The notes below the pieces were generated by a model, which worked only from the letters and a program-made list of their open reading frames with translations, ran no database searches and had not been told where the DNA came from. Positions 1 through 8,545 of a DNA stretch of 64,000 bases are shown here, piece after piece. The translations under genes were made by a program, and so were the position numbers. Each line of letters starts with the position of its first letter. Position 1 is the stretch's first letter. The DNA comes from Paenibacillus sp. FSL K6-1096. Lineage in GTDB: Bacteria > Bacillota > Bacilli > Paenibacillales > Paenibacillaceae. The stretch covers positions 6,510,001 through 6,574,000 of the forward strand of contig NZ_CP150274.1 in assembly GCF_037977055.1 (NCBI RefSeq), written 5' to 3'.

Positions 1-591
1 AATGACCGCCATGCTGTTGGGCAGCACAATCCGGAACAGCACACCGTAATCCGAAGCACCGTCAACCTTGGCTGATTCCTCCAGACTGTCCGGGATAGTG
101 CGGAAGAAGCTCATAAAGATGACCATATTGAAGAATGTATACATCGACGGAATAATGAACACCCAGAAGCTGTCATACAGGCCGAGCTTGGTCATGAGAA
201 TGAAGGAAGGGATCAGGCCGCCTGAGAAGAGCATGGTGATGAGTGAGATTTTGAGATAGAGCTTGCGGCCGATCAGGTGGGTCTTGCTGATTCCGTAGGC
301 GATGATGGCCGTGAACAGCACATGCACCACCGTTCCGATCACTGTCCGCAGCGTCGTAATGTAGAACCCGTTCATTAGCGTCTTATCGTTAAAAGCCACA
401 CTGTAGCTGGCCAGCGACCATTCTGCCGGCAGCCAGTTGACGGTTCCCAGCGAGGCCTGCTCCGGCGAATTCAGCGAGTTGACGAGCACGAACCACATCG
501 GGTACAGCGTCAGGAAGCAGACGGCCAGCATCAGCAGCGTATTAACGATCTCGAACATGCCGATCCGCCGGAATCTTCCGTGCTTTGCCAT
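1..591 (-). CDS. Sugar ABC transporter permease, LplC/MalG-like (3' part beyond window)
   Basis: This is the inner-membrane permease subunit of a CUT1-type carbohydrate ABC importer, the partner of the permease immediately upstream. Reading from an ATG at 591 with GGAAAGGAGG about 9 nt before it, 197 residues are visible and the frame is open to the window edge, so the C-terminus is missing. I see hydrophobic segments near residues 15-37, 80-100, 110-130 and 140-160, and the EAA loop that contacts the ATPase (EESAKVDGASDYG, about residues 172-184). The gap to the upstream permease is 43 nt, so the two are one operon transcribed leftward. Substrate cannot be told from sequence; this LplBC type often imports oligosaccharides from plant or bacterial polymers, which fits the adjacent GH16 and GH2 genes. 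Confidence 0.93.
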   Translation of the reverse strand, partial: MAKHGRFRRIGMFEIVNTLLMLAVCFLTLYPMWFVLVNSLNSPEQASLGTVNWLPAEWSLASYSVAFNDKTLMNGFYITTLRTVIGTVVHVLFTAIIAYGISKTHLIGRKLYLKISLITMLFSGGLIPSFILMTKLGLYDSFWVFIIPSMYTFFNMVIFMSFFRTIPDSLEESAKVDGASDYGVLFRIVLPNSMAVI

Positions 592-634
592 GAATCGGTT
601 GCCTCCTTTCCAGGTGAGTTTGTGTTCAAAAAAT

Positions 635-1555
635 TCAAAAAATGCTGTCCCCCGTAAGCTTCTTGGACGTCTGATTAGCTAACAGCAGCAGCCCCAGCGC
701 TACGATCGAGCGGGCGAACAGGACGGCGGTGGAGAACGAATGACGCCCGGAGACCAGCCCCATGTTATAGATGTAGAGGTCCAGACTCTCGGCCATCTTC
801 ATGTTCATATTGTTCTTGAGCATGAAGATCTGCTCGAAGTTGCTGCCGAGAATGCCGCTGACGGCGAGGATGAACAGAATCGCAATCGTGGGGCGGATGC
901 TCTGAACGGTAATATGCCACATCCGCTGCCAGCGGTTCGCCCCGTCCAGCTCCGCGGCCTCGTACAGCCCGGGATCAATGCCGGCAATGGCGGCTATGTA
1001 GATGATGGCGCTCCAGCCGGTCTCCTTCAGCGTATCGGTGAAGAAGGTGATCCACCAGAAGTACCCAGGCTCGCTGTTAAAAAGAATGTCCCGGTCCTGC
1101 AGTCCCAGCGCCATCATGAGCTGGTTCACCACACCGCCCTCGCCCAGCCAGTTCAGCGCGATGCCGCCGAAGATCGTCCAGGCAATGAAATGCGGCAGAT
1201 AGGAGATCGTCTGCACCGTGCGCTTGAACCGCAGGCTGCGGATCTCATTAAGCAGCAGGGCGAACAGGATCGGAATCGGGAATCCAAGGATCAGCTTGAT
1301 GCTGCTCATGCCGAGCGTATTGCGGATCGAGCGCCAGAACCGGTCATCCGTCAGGAATTCCCGGAAATGCTTCAGCCCGACGAACGGCGATTCCAGCATG
1401 GGCTTTGCGATACTGAAGTCCATAAAGGCAATAATCAGCCAGAGCATGGGGATGTAGCAAAAGATAAACATCCAGAGAATGCCGGGGATGACCATGCTTT
1501 GCAGCTGCCATTGCCGCATAAGCGCTTTCATTTGTCCCGTCTTGTATTGGAACAT
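635..1555 (-). CDS. Sugar ABC transporter permease, LplB/MalF-like
   Basis: A 306-residue CUT1-family permease that forms the membrane channel with the downstream LplC-like subunit. The sequence opens with a short cytoplasmic tail, then a hydrophobic segment at about residues 25-48, and shows the typical EAA motif YEAAELDGANRWQRM around residue 200. Length is normal for LplB-type proteins. It is the first of two co-oriented permease genes (43 nt apart); the ATPase is presumably a shared MsmX-type protein encoded elsewhere, and a solute-binding protein may lie beyond the left edge. It is divergent from the GH16 gene, with 148 nt between the starts, so a common control region is possible, but I see no clear operator. 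Confidence 0.94.
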   Translation of the reverse strand: MFQYKTGQMKALMRQWQLQSMVIPGILWMFIFCYIPMLWLIIAFMDFSIAKPMLESPFVGLKHFREFLTDDRFWRSIRNTLGMSSIKLILGFPIPILFALLLNEIRSLRFKRTVQTISYLPHFIAWTIFGGIALNWLGEGGVVNQLMMALGLQDRDILFNSEPGYFWWITFFTDTLKETGWSAIIYIAAIAGIDPGLYEAAELDGANRWQRMWHITVQSIRPTIAILFILAVSGILGSNFEQIFMLKNNMNMKMAESLDLYIYNMGLVSGRHSFSTAVLFARSIVALGLLLLANQTSKKLTGDSIF

Positions 1556-1703
1556 GTACTGTGCCCCCTTCCTCCTTCATGGTATGAAAAAGCCCGGAGG
1601 AAAAAAAGGCCAGGATTATTGGCGGTATCCCATTTTTTTGGATTCGGCCCACCCGTCCAGAAAATTAAGTATGCTGTGATTACATGAAGGGAGTGTGCTG
1701 CAA

Positions 1704-2447
1704 ATGAACAGACTGATGTGGGAGCAGGATTTCCAAGGGGGAGCTGCGGATCTGAAGCTCTGGAACATCCGCTTAGGCAATGATCTGCTGGACAATGACG
1801 GGAATGCCGTCTTCCCGGGCTGGGGCAACGGGGAGCAGCAGTTCTATACAGGACGGCCGGAGAATCTGTCTATCGGCGAGGAGGGACTGCGGCTATGCGC
1901 GCACCGTGAGGTCACGGAGCAGGAGGGGCGGAGCTTCGCGTATACCTCGGCCCGGATTGATACAAGAGATCACTTCGCGTTCTGCTACGGCAAGCTGACT
2001 GTGCGCGCCAAGCTGCCGGCCGGACAGGGAGTCTGGCCGGCCATCTGGCTGCTTCCGCAGGATCAGGCGTATGGTCCCTGGCCGGCTTCCGGCGAGATTG
2101 ATATTCTGGAGGCGAAGGGGCGTCTGCCCCGGCAGATAGCCGGAACGCTGCATTACGGTGCAGACATCGAGCGGAAGGTTGTCGAAGAATTCACTTACGA
2201 GCTGGAGCGCGGAACGATTGAAGTATTCCGGGATTACGCGCTGGAATGGGAGGAAGGGGTCATGAGATGGCTGGTAGACGGGCATTGCTACGCCGAGCGG
2301 CAGCTTGTGCCGGAGATGCCGTTCAATCAGCCCTTCTACCTGCTGCTTAACCTTGCCGTTGGCGGCTGGTATGATCCTGTGCCGGTGGACGAGGCTGCAT
2401 TACCGGCAGTGATGACCATAGCCAGCATCCGGCTGTACCAGAGCTGA
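1704..2447 (+). CDS. Glycoside hydrolase family 16 (endo-beta-glucanase-like)
   Basis: A 247-residue GH16 enzyme that should cleave beta-1,3 or beta-1,3-1,4 glucans or a related beta-glycan. The catalytic signature GEIDILEAKG is present: E131 as nucleophile, D133 as helper and E136 as acid/base. The sequence before it (WPAIWLLP) is the usual substrate-cleft strand. The ATG at 1704 is preceded by AAGGGAG with 10 nt spacing; an in-frame GTG at 1695 is too close to that site. No signal peptide is visible, so the protein may be cytoplasmic and act on imported oligosaccharides, consistent with the divergent ABC permeases and the neighbouring beta-galactosidase. Exact specificity cannot be assigned. 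Confidence 0.93.
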   Translation: MNRLMWEQDFQGGAADLKLWNIRLGNDLLDNDGNAVFPGWGNGEQQFYTGRPENLSIGEEGLRLCAHREVTEQEGRSFAYTSARIDTRDHFAFCYGKLTVRAKLPAGQGVWPAIWLLPQDQAYGPWPASGEIDILEAKGRLPRQIAGTLHYGADIERKVVEEFTYELERGTIEVFRDYALEWEEGVMRWLVDGHCYAERQLVPEMPFNQPFYLLLNLAVGGWYDPVPVDEAALPAVMTIASIRLYQS

Positions 2448-2460
2448 ACATTGTTGGCTC

Positions 2461-2499
2461 AAAAAAAGAGCGATCCCCCGCCTAAGGAGGATCGCTCTT
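2461..2499 (-). terminator. Rho-independent terminator of lacZ
   Basis: A GAGCGATCC / GGATCGCTC stem (2468-2476 and 2489-2497) is followed on the minus strand by a run of seven T (A tract at 2461-2467). It sits 16 nt after the lacZ stop. It also lies just after the convergent GH16 gene, but the T-run favours leftward termination. Confidence 0.85.
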
Positions 2500-2514
2500 G
2501 TGCTGTGTGCTGAT

Positions 2515-5500
2515 CTATATCAGAGTCAGCTTGAATTGGAAGGTGTACGGACGGTTGGCCGGCAGGGTGAACTGCTCATGCACAGGCGCACCCCAGCTGT
2601 CGTCGCCGCCGACACCCATCTGCTTGTAATTGACGCGCAGCATGGTGCAGGTGGACACCGGCAGCTTGTAGCCGTGGTCACTGGCTTCAAGCTCGGCAGG
2701 AGTCCAAGGCAGCGCATTAACTTCAACCGGCACTGCACCTTCAATGGACAATCCGTGTCCATCTCCTGCTGCGGTTACAGAGGCGAAGCGGACATCCGTC
2801 TTGTTGCCGCATTCCTGAGGACGGAGGTAATTCGTGAATTGCTCGCTTACCTTGCCCGAGTAGCGTCCCAGCGGAGCGCCGCTCTGCCGGTCCCAGTAGT
2901 TCTCATGCGGACCGCGGCCATACCAGAGAATCGTATCCAGGCTGCTGTCCAGCTCGAAGGCCATCCCGAATTCCGGGATCTCCGGCAGACTGCTGCTGCC
3001 CGGGTTAAGCTGCTGGACAATGCCGACAGATCCGTCGGTACGAAGCTCATACTGAACCCGCAGGGTGGACTGCGGCTGTGTGTCCAGCAGGTAGTCGGCG
3101 GTCACGAAGCCGATACTGCCTTCAACCCGGCCGCTGAAGCGGACCAATTGTCGCTGGTAAGAGACATCCTTCCAGACGGCGCAGCGCTCATGATGCTTGT
3201 TGCCGAGATCATTGTCCGTAACAGCTCTCCAGAAGTTCGGCCGGGCCGGTGCCAGCAGAAGCTCCTTGCCGGAGGATTGCATGGAGACAATAGCGCCGGT
3301 TGCAGTCTCGAAGCTCAGCGCGAAGCCGCTGCCTGCGAAGGTCAGGAGGCCATTCTGCTCCTGAAGCTCTAGCTTGCTTCCATCTGTATCCGGAGTGGCA
3401 GACGGAATATAAGGGGAGAGGATGAACTGCTCCCAGGCGATCTCATGGGCTGCTGCAGACCATGAGGTTGCTGCCTCTTGCACGAACGAAACCGTAAGCA
3501 CTGCTTCTTTGCCGGTTCCCAGCAGACTGGAATCCAGCGGCACGGTGAAGCCGGCAGCTTCGCCGGGTGCTGCGGAGAGCGGCAATTGTCCTTCCTGGGC
3601 GGTCTCGCCGTTCAGCGCCAGCTTCCATTTCAGCTGATAGTCTGCAAGATCCGTGAACAGGAAGTTGTTGCGGGCCTCGAAGCGGCCATTCTTCAGATCG
3701 GCTGCGGTGATGGTGATATTCTGGTAGCATTTCTTCACCTCGTAGAGCTTCGGCGTAACGCTGCGGTCTGCGAACAGCAGGCCGTTGCCGCTGAAGTTGC
3801 CGTCATGCGGCTGCTCCCCGAAATCCCCGCCGTAGGCCAGATAAGACACACCTTCTGGAGTCGTGGTGCGGATCGCCTGATCCACCCAGTCCCAGATGAA
3901 GCCGCCCTGAATAACGTCATATTTGTCGAACAGCTCAGTGTACAGATGCAGACCGCCGCAGGAGTTGCCCATGGCATGACTGTATTCACACAGAATGTAC
4001 GGCTTCTCAGGATTGCTTAGCGCGTACTGCACAACATCATCGGGCTTGATATACATTGTCGATTCGATATCACTGGCTGCATCCGAAGGTCTGTAATGAT
4101 AAGTACCTTCATAATGCACCGGACGGGTCGGGTCGGCTTCCCGCAGGTAGTCGTGCATCGCCAGGAAGTTGTCGCCGCCGAAGGATTCGTTGCCGAGCGA
4201 CCAGATGATGACAGACGGATGGTTCTTGTCGCGCTGCATCATGGAGTTACAGCGGTCAATGACGTTCGCGCGCCATTCCGGACGGCTGCCGGGAACGTTG
4301 CCTTCGTGCAGCTCTTTCTGTCCGTATTGCCAGGAGCCATGGGTCTCCAGGTTCGTCTCGTCAATGACATACAGGCCGTATTCGTCACACAGCTCGTACC
4401 ACACGGACTGATTCGGATAGTGGGAGGTCCGCACAGCGTTGATGTTATGCAGCTTCATCAGCTTGATGTCGGTAATCATGTCTTCCTTGGAGAGGGCGCG
4501 CCCCGTATCGCAGGAGAATTCATGGCGGTTCGTTCCCTTGAACACAATCCGCTTGCCGTTGATCTTCATCAGGCCATCCTGAATCTCGAAGGTACGGAAG
4601 CCCACCTTACAGCTGAGCGCTTCCAGCACCTGACCCTGATCATTCAGTACCGTGATCACCAGGGTGTAGAGATTAGGCTTCTCTGCGCTCCATTTCTGCG
4701 GATTCGTTACAGGTGCGGCCAGCTTCAGCTGCTGTGTCCCATCCTGTTCAAAAGCAAATCCGGCAGAGACCGGAGCCGCCCATACCGCCTGCTGCGCACT
4801 GTCGAAGAGCTGTATCTCTACCGAATGACCCCGGGTGACCCGGTTATAATAATTTTCCACCGTCAGGTCGACCTGGAGCTCCGCATCAGTGAAGCTCTTG
4901 TCCAGTTCAGTACGGACGAAGAAGTCAGCTACCCGCACAGCAGGTGCAGTATACAGGTATACATCACGGTAGATGCCGCTCAGGCGCCAGAAGTCCTGGT
5001 CCTCCAGCCAGCTTGCATCGCACCAGCGGTAGACTTCCACCGCCAGCTTGTTCTCGCCGGGCTGCAGATAAGCCGTGATGTCGAATTCTGATGCCGTGAA
5101 GGTATCCTCGCAGTAGCCTGCCAGTTCGCCGTTCACCCAGACATAGAAGGCGGATTCCACGCCCTGGAAGCTGAGGAATACCGGCTGTCCGTTCCAATCC
5201 TGAGGCACAGTGAAGGAACGGAGATAGGAGCCTACCGGATTATAGACGGTTGGAGCAAACGGCGGCTTCAGGTCCGGCTCGGAGACCTCCCAAGGGTAAC
5301 GCACATTCGTATATTGGGGATAGTCATATCCCTGGAATTGCCAGTGGGATGGGACGGCAATCTCGGCCCAGCCGCTGGAGTCATAATCGGACTGGTAGAA
5401 TTCCTTGATCCGGGCATCCGGGGTTTCGGCGAAAGCGAATTTCCACGTTCCGTTCAGCGACTGGTAACGGGAAGAAGCTTCCTTGTCCCCTTTCAGGGCC

Positions 5501-5628
5501 TCGGCTGCCGCCGGGAAGGACATCATGGAGGCATGCGCGTCTATACGGTTCAATTGAAAAATCTCAGGATTATTGTTCCATTCAGGATATCCGTTGGCGG
5601 GTGGCTGGTATGAGAGCTTGTTGCGCAA
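2515..5628 (-). CDS. lacZ: Beta-galactosidase, GH2 LacZ type
   Basis: A 1037-residue five-domain LacZ-type beta-galactosidase, close to the length of the E. coli enzyme (1023 residues). It hydrolyses terminal beta-galactosides in the cytoplasm. The acid/base lies in WSLGNES (E481) and the nucleophile in ILCEYSHAMGNS (E548), the two GH2 signatures. The N-terminal jelly-roll (about 55-220), immunoglobulin-like (225-340), TIM barrel (345-620) and C-terminal Bgal small-chain regions (750-1035) can all be followed. The start is a TTG: the minus strand reads AAGGAG, 8 nt, TTG, and no in-frame ATG lies close by. The gene is divergent from an AraC regulator that very likely controls it, and it ends in its own terminator. 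Confidence 0.96.
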   Translation of the reverse strand: MRNKLSYQPPANGYPEWNNNPEIFQLNRIDAHASMMSFPAAAEALKGDKEASSRYQSLNGTWKFAFAETPDARIKEFYQSDYDSSGWAEIAVPSHWQFQGYDYPQYTNVRYPWEVSEPDLKPPFAPTVYNPVGSYLRSFTVPQDWNGQPVFLSFQGVESAFYVWVNGELAGYCEDTFTASEFDITAYLQPGENKLAVEVYRWCDASWLEDQDFWRLSGIYRDVYLYTAPAVRVADFFVRTELDKSFTDAELQVDLTVENYYNRVTRGHSVEIQLFDSAQQAVWAAPVSAGFAFEQDGTQQLKLAAPVTNPQKWSAEKPNLYTLVITVLNDQGQVLEALSCKVGFRTFEIQDGLMKINGKRIVFKGTNRHEFSCDTGRALSKEDMITDIKLMKLHNINAVRTSHYPNQSVWYELCDEYGLYVIDETNLETHGSWQYGQKELHEGNVPGSRPEWRANVIDRCNSMMQRDKNHPSVIIWSLGNESFGGDNFLAMHDYLREADPTRPVHYEGTYHYRPSDAASDIESTMYIKPDDVVQYALSNPEKPYILCEYSHAMGNSCGGLHLYTELFDKYDVIQGGFIWDWVDQAIRTTTPEGVSYLAYGGDFGEQPHDGNFSGNGLLFADRSVTPKLYEVKKCYQNITITAADLKNGRFEARNNFLFTDLADYQLKWKLALNGETAQEGQLPLSAAPGEAAGFTVPLDSSLLGTGKEAVLTVSFVQEAATSWSAAAHEIAWEQFILSPYIPSATPDTDGSKLELQEQNGLLTFAGSGFALSFETATGAIVSMQSSGKELLLAPARPNFWRAVTDNDLGNKHHERCAVWKDVSYQRQLVRFSGRVEGSIGFVTADYLLDTQPQSTLRVQYELRTDGSVGIVQQLNPGSSSLPEIPEFGMAFELDSSLDTILWYGRGPHENYWDRQSGAPLGRYSGKVSEQFTNYLRPQECGNKTDVRFASVTAAGDGHGLSIEGAVPVEVNALPWTPAELEASDHGYKLPVSTCTMLRVNYKQMGVGGDDSWGAPVHEQFTLPANRPYTFQFKLTLI

Positions 5629-5762
5629 GTTAACATCTCCTTATATCGTTATATTCATATTATAGGATGGGAAATGTTCCGGGTATATATAATGATTTTC
5701 TTCAAGTATAATAAAATATGAAACTTGTTGATGAATCTGAAACAGAACAGGGGGAGTCTGCT

Positions 5763-6584
5763 GTGGAGAGTAAAATGATCTTTTGCGAAATGGAGGATAT
5801 GCATCTGCTGCCGCTCTATGCCACCACGCTCGGGTATTGGGAGCATCAGGAGGAGATGACCCGGACGGCGGGCTTCCCGGATTATCAGCTGCACCAGGTC
5901 CTCAGCGGCAAGGGTGAGGTGAAGATCAGGGGCAAGTCCTATATTGCCGGAGCGGGCGACCTGTTCTTCCTCTACCCGGATATTCCCCATTCGTATTCCC
6001 CGCTCAGCCGGGAATGGGAGCTGGCCTGGATCTCCTTCAACGGCAGGGAAGCCGCCCAGATGCTGCTCTATGCGGGCATCCGCGAATCCGGGGTAGGCCG
6101 CCTCAGAGCGGAACCGATTATGGGTCCGCTGGCGGAGATGCTGAACCTCTCCTACGGCAATGAGCATCAGGACAACCTGGAGCGCTCCAAGCTGCTGTAT
6201 GCGCTCTTGCTTGATCTGAAGCGCAGCCTGCTGCCCGCCTCGAATGAGGATAACGACCTGGAGCGGATGAAGCCTGTGCTGCAATATATTGAGCTGCACC
6301 TGCACCGCCCGCTGCTCCTGAAGGAGCTGGCCGAGGTGGCCGCGGTCTCCCCGCAGTACCTGTGCCGCCTGTTCCAGCGGACCGTCCGCGAACGGCCGAT
6401 GGCCTATATCAACAGGCAGCGGGTCAGCCGGAGCAAGCAGCTCATGTTCAGCAGCCGGGGACAGCGGATCTATGAGATCGCCCAGCGGACCGGGTTCGAG
6501 AACGTCAGCTATTTCTGCGCCGTGTTCAAGCGGATCACCGGGATGCAGCCGGAAGAGTGGCGGGGGCTGCACGGGCTGGATTGA
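5763..6584 (+). CDS. AraC family transcriptional regulator, cupin-type sensor
   Basis: A 273-residue one-component regulator. The N-terminal half (about 1-140) is a cupin-like sugar-binding domain with the stretch GKGEVKIRGKSYIAGAGDLF, and the C-terminal part (175-270) carries two helix-turn-helix units (LLKELAEVAAVSPQYLCRLF and RIYEIAQRTGFENVSYFCAV). I prefer the GTG at 5763, which has AGGGGGAG 6 nt upstream; an in-frame ATG at 5718 has no ribosome site and lies only 5 nt after a TATAAT at 5707-5712 that probably serves as the -10 of this gene. It is divergent from lacZ and is the natural candidate for its activator in response to a galactoside. The ligand is inferred, not visible. Confidence 0.9.
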   Translation: MESKMIFCEMEDMHLLPLYATTLGYWEHQEEMTRTAGFPDYQLHQVLSGKGEVKIRGKSYIAGAGDLFFLYPDIPHSYSPLSREWELAWISFNGREAAQMLLYAGIRESGVGRLRAEPIMGPLAEMLNLSYGNEHQDNLERSKLLYALLLDLKRSLLPASNEDNDLERMKPVLQYIELHLHRPLLLKELAEVAAVSPQYLCRLFQRTVRERPMAYINRQRVSRSKQLMFSSRGQRIYEIAQRTGFENVSYFCAVFKRITGMQPEEWRGLHGLD

Positions 6585-6633
6585 GGCTGACGGATACTTT
6601 GTTCGGGAAACAGTAAACAGGAGGTATTATGAA

Positions 6634-7164
6634 ATGGGAAACAGTAATGAGGATGTCTATCGAATCGGGCTTATGGATGAGTCTGCGGCCAAAGAAATTA
6701 TCCGTTGGCAATACGAACCGCCGTATTCCTTTTACAATATGATGGAGACTGCTGATGCAGATGAGGATATTGAAGAGCTGCTGGATGGCTCCTACTTCAG
6801 TGTATCTATTTCAGGTGAAGGCTTGGCCGGTTTCTTCTGTTACGGGCAGAATGCCCAGGTTGGGGATGGAAGAGAACGCGGACTCTACCTGGATGGAACC
6901 GCACTGGATATCGGCCTCGGCTTAAGACCGGATCTGACCGGGAAGGGCAACGGGCTGGTCTTTTTACAGGCAGGTATGAAGTTCGCAGAACAAATCTATC
7001 ATGCGGAGAGATTCAGATTGTCGGTTGCAGCCTTTAACCAGAGAGCTATCAGCTTGTACACAAAGGCGGGATTCCTGCCAATTCAGAGCTTTGTGCACCA
7101 GCGCGGAGAGACGGAAACGCAGTTCCTACTGATGGAAACCAGGGGGTTTAAGGTCCATCCCTAG
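6634..7164 (+). CDS. GNAT family N-acetyltransferase
   Basis: A 176-residue acetyltransferase of the GNAT superfamily, expected to move an acetyl group from acetyl-CoA to an amine. The acetyl-CoA binding motif A is seen as IGLGLRPDLTGKGNGLVFLQ-like sequence (about residues 94-113), followed by the family-typical FRLSVAAFNQRAISLYTKAGF. The ATG at 6634 has AGGAGG 9 nt upstream; the nearby ATG at 6629 is in another frame. It lies 49 nt after the AraC gene on the same strand. The acceptor substrate is unknown. Confidence 0.88.
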   Translation: MGNSNEDVYRIGLMDESAAKEIIRWQYEPPYSFYNMMETADADEDIEELLDGSYFSVSISGEGLAGFFCYGQNAQVGDGRERGLYLDGTALDIGLGLRPDLTGKGNGLVFLQAGMKFAEQIYHAERFRLSVAAFNQRAISLYTKAGFLPIQSFVHQRGETETQFLLMETRGFKVHP

Positions 7165-7238
7165 CGCGAGTGGAGAACACAAGGCGAAGTCTGTTAATAT
7201 AGAACTACGGCATCATACATATCAAAGGAGAATTCAAT

Positions 7239-8144
7239 GTGAACGAGAACCTGAAGCAAGCGTATGAGCGGTTGGGATTACCGGAAAGCGTAACCAGAGA
7301 GGAGCTGAACAAGCGGTTCGATCTGCTCTTGAAGCGGAGACGGTCCCTCTCCACCGAACAAGAGATTGCAGATTATGAGGCGGATTTCCAGGCGTACAAG
7401 CAGATTCTTGATACCTGGGATGAAGAGGAGATTCAGAAGGCAGAGGAGGAGCGGCTGGCCAAATACGGGCGGTTCTCCGGGACAGCCGGCAAATGGGAGA
7501 CCTTCTTCCGCCTGTACAAAACGCATGTGATCCTCAGCATTATCGGGCTGCTGGTGGTGATCTTTGGCGGGAAGGCACTCTACGACAACTACCAGCACCG
7601 GCAGTATCTTGCTTCGCTGCCGCCGGTGGATGCGAAGATTATGTTCGTGGGCAATTTCGGCGTCAAGGATACCAGCGGCAAGACGGAGGAGCTGGAGCAA
7701 GCGATTGTCGCCGCCTACCCGGAATGGAAGCGGGTGGAGGTTGCCGTCACCTACCTTCCCAAAGCGGGCAACGGCTCAGAGGAGCTGGATATGAACTACC
7801 TGCAGAAGGCAGTAGTGGAAATGGCTGCTACCCGGCCGGATATCCTCGTGATGGATGAGACTACTATCGACTGGATCGGCAAGCAGGCCACCCTGCAGAA
7901 TCTGGAGCCGGTAATGGCTGACGGGAAGCTGGCCACAGACGATCCGCAGATGAAATGGGCCGCCAATCCGGAGACCGGCCAGAACGAGCTGGTCGGGGTC
8001 GATATTCTGAATTCTCCGTTCCTGGCTGCACTGCCGCTTAACTATAACGCGAAGTCCGTCATTATAGGTGTGGTGGGCTTAGACAATAATGAGAAGATGA
8101 CCGCCTTCGTGAAGCATATCGCAGAAGGAATGGCTGCCAAATAG
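7239..8144 (+). CDS. Membrane-anchored protein with degenerate J-like N-terminal domain
   Basis: A 301-residue protein of unknown function. Residues 1-60 (LKQAYERLGLPESVTREEL and following) resemble a DnaJ-type J-domain in layout, but the HPD tripeptide needed to stimulate Hsp70 is absent; the loop reads KRRRS. One transmembrane helix lies at about 95-113 (VILSIIGLLVVIFGGKAL). The remainder would be extracytoplasmic if the N-terminus is inside, and contains a stretch (VDAKIMFVGNFG to DILVMDETTIDW) that looks like a compact alpha/beta domain similar in feel to a periplasmic-binding lobe. Translation starts at a GTG (7239) with AAAGGAG 8 nt before; the overlapping ATG at 7237 is out of frame. 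The gene is followed by a strong terminator. Confidence 0.8.
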   Translation: MNENLKQAYERLGLPESVTREELNKRFDLLLKRRRSLSTEQEIADYEADFQAYKQILDTWDEEEIQKAEEERLAKYGRFSGTAGKWETFFRLYKTHVILSIIGLLVVIFGGKALYDNYQHRQYLASLPPVDAKIMFVGNFGVKDTSGKTEELEQAIVAAYPEWKRVEVAVTYLPKAGNGSEELDMNYLQKAVVEMAATRPDILVMDETTIDWIGKQATLQNLEPVMADGKLATDDPQMKWAANPETGQNELVGVDILNSPFLAALPLNYNAKSVIIGVVGLDNNEKMTAFVKHIAEGMAAK

Positions 8145-8158
8145 TACAAATAAAAGAG

Positions 8159-8214
8159 AGAAACCTCTCTTCGGATGGTTGTAGATACAGCCAATGAAGA
8201 GAGGTTTCTTTGTG
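8159..8214 (+). terminator. Rho-independent terminator
   Basis: A 14-bp stem, AGAAACCTCTCTTC at 8159-8172 pairing with GAAGAGAGGTTTCT at 8196-8209, followed by TTTGTG. It lies 15 nt after the stop of the J-like membrane protein gene. Confidence 0.8.
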
Positions 8215-8231
8215 TAAATAGAAAATTTATA

Positions 8232-8497
8232 TACATTGTACTCACACGCAGGCACAAGGCCCGAATGTATGCGGAAAACAGCATACATTATGCTCGCACG
8301 CAGGCACATGACCCGAATGTATGTGGAAAACAGCATACATTCTGCTCACACGCAGGCACAAGGCCCGAATGTATGCGGAAAACAGCATACATTCTGCTCG
8401 CACGCACGCACAAGGCCCGAATGTATGCGGAAAACAGCATACATTGTGCTCACACGCAGGCACAAGGCCCGAATGTATGCGGAAAACAGCATACATT
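8232..8497. repeat. Tandem array, five 52-bp units with a hairpin core
   Basis: Five direct units of exactly 52 bp start at 8232, 8284, 8336, 8388 and 8440. Each has a 26-bp core (starting at 8264, 8316, 8368, 8420, 8472) whose ends AATGTATGC and GCATACATT form a perfect 9-bp inverted repeat around an 8-nt loop GGAAAACA; the second unit has one change (AATGTATGT). The 26 bp between cores are nearly identical too. The array sits between a terminator and the 3' end of pdxK. Short open frames through it are repeat artefacts. Confidence 0.95.
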
Positions 8498-8545
8498 ATG
8501 CTGGCGTGAAGTCTGCAGGCGGGTCTGCCTGTTAACGGATAGTTG

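Noticed and set aside
740..1687. Long open frame opposite the LplB-like permease
   Set aside because: Low-complexity His/Pro/Arg-rich translation typical of an antisense shadow of a membrane protein gene.
8232..8497. CRISPR array
   Set aside because: Cores of 26 bp with 26-bp gaps look CRISPR-like, but the gaps are nearly identical between units and no cas genes are near.
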